Counted from the first letter of the stretch, positions 10,536-19,424 are shown. The stretch: 64,000 nucleotides of DNA from Lachnospiraceae bacterium (GCA_015057455.1 SVEH01000012.1:1-64000), one strand, 5' to 3'. Translations and numbers: made by a program. Notes: generated by a model from the sequence alone, not told the origin.

Positions 10536-11639
10536 TTATAGTTCTAACATCCTTATTAATTCTGCTCTTTCTTTTTCTATGTTAGTTACATAACTTTCTG
10601 AAACTACATTACTTTTCTTAAAACGATTTTTAATCTTACTTGCAAATGATTTATTGTTCATTTTTTCTTTCATCTTATTAAACTTAATTCTTCTCACTGT
10701 CTTTTCGCCAAAAGCACCAGCATCAAATATATCATTTAATAATTTGTCATATATATGTGGTTCAATTATATAATTATTTACAATAGCATCTCTATTCATA
10801 CCTAAATGTGCTATGCACAAACTGCACATTGCCTCATAAAATGATATACATCCTATTGTATTCATCTCTGTTCTAACTAAATCCACATCAATTTCTTTTT
10901 TATACTTATCATAAAACAATGTAACATCTATCAAATGTCTTATTCCTATTCCATTTTCCTTAAAATGCTTCATCATATGTAAAAATAAATACTCAAACTG
11001 TTTTGTTGCATTAAAGGTCTTACATTTTATCTCTTCTCCAACAAAATCTATATGATTCTTTTTATTCTCTATTTCTAATTTTTCTAATTTTTCTTTTAAC
11101 TCAGCATTAAAACAATTCCATAAGTCTGTATGTAAATCAATCTTTGTATCATCTTTTTCTAATACTATAACACCATCTACCGATTCATCTTCATTAACAA
11201 CATATTTAATATTGTTTAATTCACTTATTGCTGCATCCTTATCTACTTTATCAACATATAAATCAATATCCCATGAATTTCTATATTGACTTACAGGATA
11301 AACATGAGCTAATACAGCACCTTTAAATAAAGTAACTTCTATATTTTTAGATTTCAATACATCTACTACTTCTTGGATTCTCTTATTATTATTTTTATAT
11401 GTGTCAACCATCTCTTCAACTTCTGTTTCCCACATATTAAATAATTGCTTATCTATACAATTAAATTGCTCCTGTATTCTTTTAACAGACGGAAATATTA
11501 ATGCCATGCAATTATGTTGATACGCTTCATCTTTAACATATCTCCAATCTATTTCTGACCATATTTCTTCCATTAATCCTAATTTTTTATTGTATATCGC
11601 TCCATTTATCAACAACAACATAACCATTTTATAATCCAT
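10536..11639 (-). CDS. Nucleotidyltransferase-fold protein (NTP_transf_5 type)
   Basis: 367 residues. FKGAVLAHVYP followed by SWDIDLYV gives the G-x(n)-D-x-D pattern of the NTP_transf_5 group of nucleotidyltransferase-like proteins. The family occurs again and again in capsule and exopolysaccharide operons, but its biochemical role is not settled. Upstream on the same strand is the CpsD-like gene, 33 bases away. AAAGGTGAT precedes the start. It might nucleotidylate a small molecule or protein; that is inference. Confidence 0.8.
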   Translation of the reverse strand: MDYKMVMLLLINGAIYNKKLGLMEEIWSEIDWRYVKDEAYQHNCMALIFPSVKRIQEQFNCIDKQLFNMWETEVEEMVDTYKNNNKRIQEVVDVLKSKNIEVTLFKGAVLAHVYPVSQYRNSWDIDLYVDKVDKDAAISELNNIKYVVNEDESVDGVIVLEKDDTKIDLHTDLWNCFNAELKEKLEKLEIENKKNHIDFVGEEIKCKTFNATKQFEYLFLHMMKHFKENGIGIRHLIDVTLFYDKYKKEIDVDLVRTEMNTIGCISFYEAMCSLCIAHLGMNRDAIVNNYIIEPHIYDKLLNDIFDAGAFGEKTVRRIKFNKMKEKMNNKSFASKIKNRFKKSNVVSESYVTNIEKERAELIRMLEL

Positions 11640-11672
11640 GGTATATCACCTTTCTTTTAGCAAGTTTAGTAT

Positions 11673-12953
11673 TTATTCTTTAACACCATCATCTTCTGTA
11701 TTATTCTCTGTATTTTCCACCAATTCATCTGCTATAATATTTTCTATAATATCTTCTACAACTTCGTCTACTATATTATCTTCTACTCCTACCACAACTT
11801 CATCTACTATATTGTCTTCGACTCCTCCTACAACTTCATCTACTACATTGTTTATTATATTGTCTACTATATTATCATCCACCGTTCCTACAATATCGTC
11901 TACTATATTGTCTTCGACTTCTCCTGCAGCTTCATCTACTATATTATTTTCTACACTATTCATTACACTATCAGCTGCATTTTCTGATGTATCATAAACT
12001 GTTGCATACACATCTTCATTTACATATTGCTCCATCTGCTCATCTGTATATGCTTGTTCTGTTGGTTCTACAAAAGGTTCTACATATTCTTCACCAACTG
12101 TATTTACATATTCCTGCCCTAATGGGATTTCAACATTTACATCATCTACTTTATGAGTCTCTATATTATCATCTTTATATTGATCATATCCCAAATCAAA
12201 TGCGCTATCTTCTAACACAACATTAGATATTGCTTCTTCTTCCTCTTCTTTTGAAGCCTTAATATTAATAAACTTCTCTTTATTGAAATAATCATAATTT
12301 TTCATATAATTTCTGTATTCTCTACTATCAACATTATTAAATACAATCCCTACCAAATTTGCCGCAATTTTCTCCAACTCATTTTTAGCATTTTTTATCT
12401 GTAAAGTACTTGTTGAATTTTGTCCAGCTACTAATATAACTGCATCTACTTTTGATGCAAATATATTAGAATCAATAGCTGCATTAGCTGATGGTAAATC
12501 AAATATTACATAATCATAATACTCAGCCAAAGACTGTATTACTTTATCAAGATTTGGTGAATATAATAATCCTACTGGATTCTCATCTTTTATTCCTGAT
12601 GGTAAATAATCTAGCGTAATATAATTTGTAGCACAAATTGCACTAGCCAAATCCATATTTCCTGATAACACATCTGATAATCCCATTTCCAATGTATCAC
12701 CAAGTCTTTTAAACTTACCATCTTTTCTTAAGTCACCATCTATTAAAATTGTCTTTAACCCTGACATAGCTAAAGATATTGCTACGTTAATTGAAATAGT
12801 AGTTGTTCCTACCATTGGCTCACACCCTGTAAGAACAAAAGTCTTGTGACCATACATTCTATTTTGATGATGTATCTTTACTACAAATCTATCAAATGCA
12901 TCATTTAAGGTTTCGTTTTTAGGCCTATATATATCCAAAACTTTATTATTCAT
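11673..12953 (-). CDS. CpsD/CapB-like ATPase with altered P-loop and acidic repeat tail
   Basis: 426 residues from the second ATG (GGAG is too close to the first). Residues about 35-220 align with the BY-kinase/CpsD fold: a P-loop region GCEPMVGTTTISIN, Walker A' ILIDGDLRKDG and Walker B YVIFDLPSA. The P-loop lysine is replaced by Thr (GTTT instead of GKST). After residue 260 comes a long acidic tail, first Tyr-rich (about 270-330, a plausible phosphorylation cluster) and then built of degenerate NIVDEVV/GVEDNIVDE repeats. It follows the chain-length protein gene, the usual CpsC-CpsD pair that tunes polymer length. It may be a kinase of changed mechanism or a non-kinase regulator. Confidence 0.82.
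   Translation of the reverse strand: MNNKVLDIYRPKNETLNDAFDRFVVKIHHQNRMYGHKTFVLTGCEPMVGTTTISINVAISLAMSGLKTILIDGDLRKDGKFKRLGDTLEMGLSDVLSGNMDLASAICATNYITLDYLPSGIKDENPVGLLYSPNLDKVIQSLAEYYDYVIFDLPSANAAIDSNIFASKVDAVILVAGQNSTSTLQIKNAKNELEKIAANLVGIVFNNVDSREYRNYMKNYDYFNKEKFINIKASKEEEEEAISNVVLEDSAFDLGYDQYKDDNIETHKVDDVNVEIPLGQEYVNTVGEEYVEPFVEPTEQAYTDEQMEQYVNEDVYATVYDTSENAADSVMNSVENNIVDEAAGEVEDNIVDDIVGTVDDNIVDNIINNVVDEVVGGVEDNIVDEVVVGVEDNIVDEVVEDIIENIIADELVENTENNTEDDGVKE
11745..11965. repeat. Degenerate repeats encoding acidic tail of CpsD-like protein
   Basis: Repeats of roughly 36-51 bases (ACTATATTGTCTTCGACT core and variants) encode the NIVDEVV/VEDNIVDE units. They are diverged from one another and keep the reading frame. 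Confidence 0.7.
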
Positions 12954-12976
12954 ACTCATTCTCCATTCCTATCACT

Positions 12977-13642
12977 TTATTCCACATCAAAGTTTGGTAT
13001 TACACCTAGAATTTCAATTTCACCATCTAGCGTTACATCGTCTACAGTTTCTACTTTATTTGAAAATCCTGCAACTATTATCATTATTAACATACTCCAA
13101 ATAGCTCCTACAATTCCAAACAAAGCTATATTCTTTATCTGTTCTCTTCGTCCATTAAAAACCATCTCATTCTCATAAGCCTCATCTAATACTTGAGCTT
13201 TACTATTAGAATTTAGTATATTCATCTCCATTGCAAATGCACAAGCTACTGCGTTTGCAATACTTATAGACATATCCGGATTTATACTTTCTACATGTAT
13301 TTTATATACTGGTGATGTTTCCGTATATGTTACACTAACCATCTGTTTTATAAGACTGCCATCATAATCCTCGTCATCTAACATAGATGCAGCTCTATCA
13401 GCAACCCTTTTACTAGTTATTACATCTGCATAATTTTGAATTATATGAACATCTTCATCACCCGAAGAGTATTCTGTTCCACTTGGACAATATACATTAG
13501 CTGTTGCTTTATATATATCATCTTCAGGTTTCATATTAAATACAAAGCCAACAGCAAGACTTAATAATAATACTATAATGATAACTATTTTCCCTTTTGT
13601 AAGAGCTCTAGAATATCTCCTAAATATTAATTTATTTTTCAT
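12977..13642 (-). CDS. Wzz/CpsC-like chain-length determinant
   Basis: 221 residues from the ATG after AAAGGATG. Two transmembrane helices (about 18-35 and 172-192) flank an extracytoplasmic domain, the standard layout of CpsC/YveK-type co-polymerases. DVITSKRVADRAASML and SVTYTETSPVYKIHV are typical of the periplasmic-like domain. In Gram-positives this protein activates its CpsD partner, which is encoded next. A 220-base gap with no gene separates it from the initiating transferase. Confidence 0.9.
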   Translation of the reverse strand: MKNKLIFRRYSRALTKGKIVIIIVLLLSLAVGFVFNMKPEDDIYKATANVYCPSGTEYSSGDEDVHIIQNYADVITSKRVADRAASMLDDEDYDGSLIKQMVSVTYTETSPVYKIHVESINPDMSISIANAVACAFAMEMNILNSNSKAQVLDEAYENEMVFNGRREQIKNIALFGIVGAIWSMLIMIIVAGFSNKVETVDDVTLDGEIEILGVIPNFDVE

Positions 13643-13861
13643 CAAATCACATCCTTTTGATATGGTTATATCTTTTTAAAATTCGAGCTTTAGTATATTA
13701 AATTACCAATTTAAATATATTAAACTAGCGAATTTTATTATTGTTAAATTTTTACATTTATAACGTTCAAAATTTGGCAATCTGCACTACTACAAATTGC
13801 CAATATTAATCTAATATATGCCTTCTTATATATCGTCACATAAATTTCTTAGTTTGAATAG

Positions 13862-15247
13862 CTAATAAGCCCCACTTCGTCTCACTAAAACACCTACTGT
13901 TTTAGCCATAACTTTAAAATCCATAGCAACACTCCACTCGTCAATATATTTTGTATCTAAATCAACGATTTGATCAAAATTAGTGATAGCACTGCGTCCG
14001 CTTATTTGCCACATTCCTGTAATACCAGGTTTTATACTTATTCTTCTCCAATGGTGAGAAGAATATTTGCTTACTTCTTCCTCTGTTGGAGGTCTAGTAC
14101 CTACCAAACTCATATCTCCTATAAACACATTAAAGAACTGTGGTAATTCATCTATACTAAGCTTTCTTATTACCTTACCTACTTTTGTAACTCGTGGGTC
14201 ATCTTTCATCTTAAACATCAAGTCTGATTCCATTTCATTATTCTGCATTAATTCTTTCTTTCGTTCTTCAGCATCTACATACATACTTCTAAACTTATAC
14301 ATATTAAAGACTCTTCCATTCATACCAACTCTTCTTTGTTTAAATATAATTGGTCCCTTTGATGTACATTTTACCAATACCGCTGTAACTATCATCACTG
14401 GTGAAAATAGAACTATTCCAACAATTGAACCCACTATATCCACCACTCTTTTTACAACCTTTTCTGTATTATTAAGTGAAACTGTATGGAATGTTACTAT
14501 TGGATATGTTCCTACGCTACTCATATAACTTTTTGCAACGCCATCTTTGTAGAAATCCATTACCATTCTTACTGTTACACCCATCTCCATACACAAATCT
14601 ATATATTTTTGCATATCTGTTTTTCCTCTTTTTGTCTGCATTATATATATTTGATCTATGCTATGTTCCTTTATAATCTTCTCTAATTCCCTAACATTAC
14701 CTAAATAATTATCATTTGCTCTTGTATCTACTCGTATATATCCTACAAAATTAATTCCTATATTTGTTTTTTTCATAAAATAATTGAATTTCTCAAATTG
14801 ACGTATTTCTCCAACATAAGCCGTTCTAGGATAAAAATCCACCATTTTTATCTTGCTTATATATCTAAATATAAATGTACTAACTAGCAACATTATGTAT
14901 GCAACTACTATAAAAACTGAGAAAAATACTTTATCGAACTCTCCATCCGCTACATAATATAGCAATGAAGCTATTATTATTGATGATAATACAAATGACT
15001 TTGTCACTTGTTTAAAGATTCTATCCATATAAAAGAAAGTTGTTATGTTATATACCCTTCTATCCTTATTATCAAGTATATATATAAACATAAATACTAC
15101 ATACAAAACAAAGCATCTTGAAAGCTGCTCTGTATAAAAATCTTCGTGCACTAAAAAGTATACAGTCACAAATGCTATTAAGCTTACGACTATATCTACG
15201 ATTATCTGTATAAAATTTGTACTTGCCCCAATATTAGATTTATTCAT
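13862..15247 (-). CDS. Polyprenyl-phosphate sugar-1-phosphate transferase
   Basis: 461 residues. Four to five N-terminal transmembrane helices (to about residue 135) and a nucleotide-binding CoA-like domain are followed by the bacterial sugar transferase domain (about 265-461). Conserved blocks include KQRRVGMNGRVFNMYKFRSM, KLSIDELPQFFNVFIGDMSL, VGTRPP and ITGMWQISGR. It moves a sugar phosphate from a UDP-sugar to undecaprenyl phosphate, the first step of repeat-unit assembly. It is the first gene of the polysaccharide operon, with a promoter at 15321-15349. The sugar (glucose, galactose or GalNAc type) cannot be read off. Confidence 0.93.
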   Translation of the reverse strand: MNKSNIGASTNFIQIIVDIVVSLIAFVTVYFLVHEDFYTEQLSRCFVLYVVFMFIYILDNKDRRVYNITTFFYMDRIFKQVTKSFVLSSIIIASLLYYVADGEFDKVFFSVFIVVAYIMLLVSTFIFRYISKIKMVDFYPRTAYVGEIRQFEKFNYFMKKTNIGINFVGYIRVDTRANDNYLGNVRELEKIIKEHSIDQIYIMQTKRGKTDMQKYIDLCMEMGVTVRMVMDFYKDGVAKSYMSSVGTYPIVTFHTVSLNNTEKVVKRVVDIVGSIVGIVLFSPVMIVTAVLVKCTSKGPIIFKQRRVGMNGRVFNMYKFRSMYVDAEERKKELMQNNEMESDLMFKMKDDPRVTKVGKVIRKLSIDELPQFFNVFIGDMSLVGTRPPTEEEVSKYSSHHWRRISIKPGITGMWQISGRSAITNFDQIVDLDTKYIDEWSVAMDFKVMAKTVGVLVRRSGAY

Positions 15248-15320
15248 ATGGATCACCCGTCACAAATTTCTTCCCCTACAGACTTCCATATATTCCCAAT
15301 ATCTCATCATACTTAATACT

Positions 15321-15349
15321 ATTTTACTATATTTTGACATTTTTTTCAA
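15321..15349 (-). promoter_or_regulatory. Promoter of polysaccharide operon
   Basis: Minus strand TTGAAA, 17-base spacer, TAAAAT, about 75 bases before the initiating transferase start. The 29 bases match the promoter at 51614-51642 at 27 positions, including the non-consensus spacer. Confidence 0.65.
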
Positions 15350-15375
15350 CTTAGGGGCGCTTTCGCGCCCCTAAG
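15350..15375. terminator. Hairpin after metal-efflux operon
   Basis: Perfect eleven-base stem CTTAGGGGCGC / GCGCCCCTAAG with loop TTTC. It lies 20 bases past the stop of the P-type ATPase gene. On the minus strand it runs straight into the next operon's -35 box rather than a T-run, so termination efficiency is uncertain. Confidence 0.7.
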
Positions 15376-15395
15376 GTAGACTAATTTCCTATTTT

Positions 15396-17297
15396 TCATT
15401 TTTTGCCATATATCATACGCATGGAATTCAGTATAGCTATTACCGCTACCCCAACATCAGCGAATACGCCTCCCCACATGCCTACTATATGAACTGTGGC
15501 TAGTATTAATATTAGGAATTTTACTCCTAATGCAAATACTATGTTTTGCTTTACTATTGTTATTGTTTTTCTTGCTATTTTTATTGCTTCTGATATTTTT
15601 GTTATATCATCATCCATTATTACTATGTCTGCAGCTTCTATTGCTGCATCTGAACCAAAACTTCCCATTGCTATTCCAACATCTGCACGCGTCAACACTG
15701 GAGCATCATTTATTCCATCACCTACAAATGCAAGTTTTTCTTTTGACTTTTGTTGTTTTAATAATTCTTCTAACTTGCTTACTTTGTCACCTGGTAGTAA
15801 GTTGCTATGCACTTCATCTATTGATAACTGCGTTGCTACATATTCTGCAACTTGATTATTATCTCCTGTAAGCATTACAGTTTTGTTTATACCTGCTTTT
15901 CTCATTTTATTTATACTGTCAGATGCATTTGCTTTAATTACATCTGATATTATTATTTGACCTAAATATTGATTGTCATATGCTATATAAACTACTGTAC
16001 CACTATTGTTTAAGTTCATTTCATTATCAAGTTTCAAATTAATGTTTTCATTATTCATCAATTTAACATTACCTATATAGGCTTTTTTTCCATCTATTTC
16101 AGCACTTACACCATGACCTGCAATTTCTACTACATTAGCAACTCTTGATACTTCAATATCATCTATAGTATAAAATGCATCTTTTATTGCACTTGCTATT
16201 GGATGATTTGAATAACTTTCCCCTATTGCTGCTATTTCTAATAGGTCTTCTTCCGACTTAACTATGCCATTATCTTGTGCTATATTTATTTGTGTTACTT
16301 TAAACTCTCCTGTTGTTAATGTTCCTGTTTTATCAAATACTACTGTTTTTAGGTCTGCTGCTATTTCTAAATAGTTACTTCCTTTTACTAGGATTCCCTT
16401 TCTAGATGCAGCCCCTATCCCACCAAAGAATCCCATAGGAACTGATATTACTAACGCACATGGACATGATATTACCAAAAATGTACACGCTGTTTCAATC
16501 CACTCTTTCCATCTACCACCTAATAATAATGGTGGTATTATTGCACATAATATAGCTCCTATTGTTACTACTGGCGTATAGTATTTTGCAAATCGTGTTA
16601 TAAAATTCTCTGTCCTTGCTTTTTTACTACTTGCATTTTCAACTAGTTCTAATATTTTTGCCACTGTAGAATCATCAAATTCCTTTGTTGTCTTTACTTT
16701 TATCATACCCTGTTCATTTACACAGCCACTTATTATTTCATCTCCAACTTTTACTCGTCTTGGAACTGACTCACCTGTAAGAGCAGCTGTATTTACCATT
16801 GTTTCACCCTCTATTACAATTCCATCAAGTGGAACTTTTTCACCAGGTTTTATAACAATAATACTGCCTATCTCTACATCATCAGGGTCTACTTCTTCTA
16901 TAACACCATCTTTTTCTATATTGGCATACTCAGGACATATTGCCATTAAATCCTTTATTGATTCTCTGGATTTTCCTACAGCATAACTTTGAAATAGCTC
17001 TCCCACTTGATAGAATAGCATAACAGCTACAGCTTCAGTATATTCTTTTACACCAAACGCTCCAATTGTTGCAATTACCATAAGAAAATTCTCATCAAAT
17101 ACCTGTCCATTTTTTATGTTTCGTATAGCTTTTAAAATTATGTCATATCCAATAATTCCATATGGAATTATATATATTAATGCCAATAATATACTAGGAA
17201 CATTAACAAATATGTTAAAACTATTGCATATTAACAATGTTAAAAATAAGCATGTTGTAATACATATTCCATATAATGTTTTTTTATTTTTTTTCAT
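15396..17297 (-). CDS. P1B-type heavy-metal ATPase (Zn/Cd type), lacking HMA domain
   Basis: 633 residues. TGES (174-177) of the actuator domain, the metal-binding CPC motif (278-280), the phosphorylation motif DKTGT (322-326) and GDGINDAPVL near the C-terminus are all present. CPC with this overall pattern fits the Zn/Cd/Pb group (CadA/ZntA). The protein begins directly with transmembrane helices; the usual N-terminal HMA domain is missing and is encoded as a separate 72-residue protein upstream. An ArsR-family repressor heads the same strand. It exports metal ions from the cytoplasm using ATP. The start at the ATG 17297 is chosen over an in-frame GTG three codons upstream. Confidence 0.93.
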   Translation of the reverse strand: MKKNKKTLYGICITTCLFLTLLICNSFNIFVNVPSILLALIYIIPYGIIGYDIILKAIRNIKNGQVFDENFLMVIATIGAFGVKEYTEAVAVMLFYQVGELFQSYAVGKSRESIKDLMAICPEYANIEKDGVIEEVDPDDVEIGSIIVIKPGEKVPLDGIVIEGETMVNTAALTGESVPRRVKVGDEIISGCVNEQGMIKVKTTKEFDDSTVAKILELVENASSKKARTENFITRFAKYYTPVVTIGAILCAIIPPLLLGGRWKEWIETACTFLVISCPCALVISVPMGFFGGIGAASRKGILVKGSNYLEIAADLKTVVFDKTGTLTTGEFKVTQINIAQDNGIVKSEEDLLEIAAIGESYSNHPIASAIKDAFYTIDDIEVSRVANVVEIAGHGVSAEIDGKKAYIGNVKLMNNENINLKLDNEMNLNNSGTVVYIAYDNQYLGQIIISDVIKANASDSINKMRKAGINKTVMLTGDNNQVAEYVATQLSIDEVHSNLLPGDKVSKLEELLKQQKSKEKLAFVGDGINDAPVLTRADVGIAMGSFGSDAAIEAADIVIMDDDITKISEAIKIARKTITIVKQNIVFALGVKFLILILATVHIVGMWGGVFADVGVAVIAILNSMRMIYGKK

Positions 17298-17330
17298 TTT
17301 ACACACCAGCCCTAAACTATATCCATCTAC

Positions 17331-17375
17331 AATAAATACATATATAATAAATACATATATAATAAATACATATAT
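17331..17375. repeat. 15-bp AT-rich tandem repeat
   Basis: Three exact copies of AATAAATACATATAT, in the roughly 220-base gap between the HMA gene and the ATPase gene. The rest of the gap is also made of CATATAA-like words. No reading frame. Confidence 0.85.
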
Positions 17376-17515
17376 TTATAATAAATATGTCTATCTATAT
17401 TAAATAATTTCATTAAAAATATTTCTCATATAAATATATGTCATATAACCATCTAAATATATATGTCATATAAATATTTATGAGTATACACATATGTCTT
17501 ATAATTAGCATAAAT

Positions 17516-17734
17516 TTATAATATAATTCTACACTCTGAATCAACCTTTGCTACGACCTTAGATGCTTCCTTCATTATATTCTCTAGCTTACTTTCATCA
17601 GCCTCTATTATCATTTTTTGTGTCATAAAACTTATGCTCACATCTTCTACACCGTCTATTTTCTTAATTCCTTCTTCCATCTTTGCTGCACAATTTGCAC
17701 AATCTAAATTCTCCATTTTAAACTTCTTTTTCAT
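17516..17734 (-). CDS. Free-standing heavy-metal-associated (HMA) domain protein
   Basis: 72 residues: a single ferredoxin-like HMA domain with the metal-binding motif NLDCANCAAKMEE, so CxxC at about 10-13. It is the size of CopZ-type chaperones but sits in the operon of a CPC-type Zn/Cd pump that lacks its own HMA domain, so it most likely feeds or regulates that pump. AAGGAG precedes the ATG. It could also bind copper; sequence alone does not settle the metal. Confidence 0.9.
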   Translation of the reverse strand: MKKKFKMENLDCANCAAKMEEGIKKIDGVEDVSISFMTQKMIIEADESKLENIMKEASKVVAKVDSECRIIL

Positions 17735-17864
17735 ATTGATTCTCCTTTTTGAATGTATTTTTGATTTTCTAACTTCTTTTTGTTTTAATTTTGATATTAT
17801 TTTTGATGTTAATTGGACTTACTTTATATTGTTTTTGGTCATTGTCTAGAATGTTTTATATTAA

Positions 17865-18215
17865 TTATTCCTCTATATGCTCTTGTCCTTGAGCAATAAT
17901 TGTTCTTACATGTCCATCAGCTAAACTATATATAATAGACTTTCCTTCTCGTCTATTCTTTACTAATCTAGCTTGCTTTAGCACTCTTAGTTGATGAGAT
18001 ATAGCAGATTGATTCATTCCTAGTGCCTCTGCTATTTCACACACACACATCTCAGACTTAAATAGCACATATAAAATTCTTATTCTCGTGGTATCACCAA
18101 ATACCTTAAATAATTCTGCCAAATCATATAATTCTTCTTCGCTTGGCATAGTATATTTTACGTCTTCTATTTCTTTTTTATGCTCACCACTACAACAATC
18201 ATAATTATCAGCCAT
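17865..18215 (-). CDS. ArsR/SmtB-family metal-responsive repressor
   Basis: 116 residues. The winged helix-turn-helix is clear (CVCEIAEALGMNQSAISHQL, then RLVKNRREGKSIIY). CVC at the start of the recognition region matches the alpha-3 metal site of CadC/ArsR proteins, and CCSGEH near the N-terminus may add ligands as in CadC. A C-terminal HVRTIIAQGQEH could form an alpha-5 site. Start at 18215 follows AGGAGG; the upstream ATG lies in the operator. It should bind the inverted repeat at 18228-18253 and release it when Cd, Zn or Pb binds. Confidence 0.93.
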   Translation of the reverse strand: MADNYDCCSGEHKKEIEDVKYTMPSEEELYDLAELFKVFGDTTRIRILYVLFKSEMCVCEIAEALGMNQSAISHQLRVLKQARLVKNRREGKSIIYSLADGHVRTIIAQGQEHIEE

Positions 18216-18227
18216 ATCTATCCTCCT

Positions 18228-18253
18228 AACATATGAATAATTGTTCATATGTT
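18228..18253. promoter_or_regulatory. ArsR-family operator
   Basis: Perfect ten-base inverted repeat AACATATGAA / TTCATATGTT around TAATTG. It starts two bases downstream of the -10 box and ends near the ArsR ribosome site: the expected place for autorepression. Confidence 0.85.
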
Positions 18254-18254
18254 A

Positions 18255-18283
18255 ATATTATCATTTTATTTCATTTATGTCAA
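18255..18283 (-). promoter_or_regulatory. Promoter of metal-efflux operon
   Basis: Minus strand TTGACA, 17-base spacer, TAATAT, directly abutting the operator. Near-consensus sigma-A promoter. Confidence 0.85.
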
Positions 18284-18331
18284 CATATATAATACTTTTC
18301 ACTATACCTTTATTTTCTGCAAAATATAAAA

Positions 18332-18369
18332 GCAAGTGGTTACATATGGTATACCATATGTCCACTTGC
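18332..18369 (-). terminator. Long hairpin terminator with 20-bp palindrome
   Basis: Outer stem GCAAGTGG / CCACTTGC encloses a perfect palindrome ACATATGGTATACCATATGT (18342-18361), with a two-base bulge. On the minus strand TTTTATATTTT follows. It terminates the secreted-protein gene that ends at 18431. Confidence 0.85.
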
Positions 18370-18430
18370 CTTTATATATAAAATTTGTTTAATTGTAAGC
18401 ATTTATTATATCAACTGAAACACATCTTAA

Positions 18431-19039
18431 TTAATTTGGTACAAATTGATAATCCCTATCATATGCTTTCTTAACTACACTTCCTGTAAATGGTCCCTTT
18501 CCCATTACTGTATATGTTCTTACTACTGTATATGTATAATATGTTCCATTTGGTGCAACATCTTGATTTGTCACATATCTATCTTGCATATAATAACATG
18601 AGTAATATTTTGTATCCAAAGGTTTTCCCATAAAATAAACCTTTGCTGTTCTATTTATATCATCTATAATAACATCACAATTATTACTAAAATCTAGCCC
18701 TTTTATTAAAAAGTTTTTCTTTACCTTACTTCTATAATCTCCTATGCCCTTAACTGTAACAGTTGCGTTACCTGCATCTATATTTCTCTTATACTGTACT
18801 TGAAAATCAATATTCTCTTCTAAATCTTTTCCCAAATAAGTTACATTTACCTCTGGTTTACATTCTTGTCCTGTCCAATTAAATTCTTGCTGTTCCAAAT
18901 TAACCTCACACTTTTTCAATGAAATCCTTTTAAAATAACCACACGCCTTAGCTTCTTGCTTATTTACCATTGCAGTTCCAACAGTACATATCATTGCAAG
19001 TGCCAGTGTAATTCCAACAAAAATCCCCTTCTTTTTCAT
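18431..19039 (-). CDS. Secreted protein with Ig-like domain
   Basis: 202 residues from the ATG after GGGGG. A signal peptide (KKKGIFVGITLALAMICTVG) is followed by a mature protein with the pattern EFNWTGQECKPEVNVTYLGK then NIDAGNATVTVKGIGDYR. That is the bacterial Ig-like/MBG-type repeat common in surface proteins of Clostridia, of form wTGqxxxPxVxVxYxGk...GnAtVTVkGiGdY. No cell-wall anchor is visible. The C-terminal half is unrecognised. Function unknown; probably extracellular. It has its own terminator at 18332-18369. Confidence 0.75.
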   Translation of the reverse strand: MKKKGIFVGITLALAMICTVGTAMVNKQEAKACGYFKRISLKKCEVNLEQQEFNWTGQECKPEVNVTYLGKDLEENIDFQVQYKRNIDAGNATVTVKGIGDYRSKVKKNFLIKGLDFSNNCDVIIDDINRTAKVYFMGKPLDTKYYSCYYMQDRYVTNQDVAPNGTYYTYTVVRTYTVMGKGPFTGSVVKKAYDRDYQFVPN

Positions 19040-19424
19040 ATAAATCCCCCTATATAACACAAACTAAATGATACCAAACCTATATTAGTATTTTACAATA
19101 TAACACAAATCATCACAAACCAATATATTCCAATTTATAATCTCCTTGCAATTAACTTTATAATTATAAAAAAGCATCTCTTTTATAATTTTACTTTGTC
19201 TCACATTAGTATATATTATGTTTAACTCTATAAAATTTTTCTAAACCCTAAATTCTCTTTCATGAACTACATATACTCTGCTAAGTATTTAATCTCCTAG
19301 AAAATTTACAATCATGATTATTCTTTCTTATAAAATAAAATTTTACTCATAAGCAAGATTAACCAGGCCCCTGTCGGAAGAAAAGACAGGGGCCCTAAAT
19401 ACCTACAAATTATAGTTTATTTAA
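19040..19424. other. Intergenic region between Ig-like gene and htrA
   Basis: No gene. It holds the copy-2 hairpin element (19366-19419) after htrA and an inverted repeat AATTATAAAA / TTTTATAATT at 19162-19190. The part nearest 19040 must contain the promoter of the Ig-like gene, but I cannot pick one -35/-10 pair with confidence. Confidence 0.5.
19366..19394 (-). terminator. Hairpin, GCCCCTGTC family (copy 2 of 3)
   Basis: Ten-base stem GGCCCCTGTC / GACAGGGGCC with a nine-base A-rich loop, 31 bases after the htrA stop. The conserved arm TACCTACAAATTATAGTTTA lies at 19400-19419, between stop and hairpin, as in the other copies. Confidence 0.75.

Noticed and set aside
11638..11997. Plus-strand Ser/Thr-rich 119-codon frame
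   Set aside because: Mirror image of the acidic repeats of the CpsD-like gene; no ribosome site, and the real frame has clear motifs.
15530..15871. Hydrophobic plus-strand frame suggesting a small membrane protein
   Set aside because: Antisense to the metal ATPase; low-complexity Leu/Phe runs come from the AT-rich complementary codons.
17298..17515. CRISPR-like or insertion-sequence remnant suggested by regular AT repeats
   Set aside because: The repeats are simple 15-base direct tandem copies without unique spacers, terminal inverted repeats or any transposase fragment.
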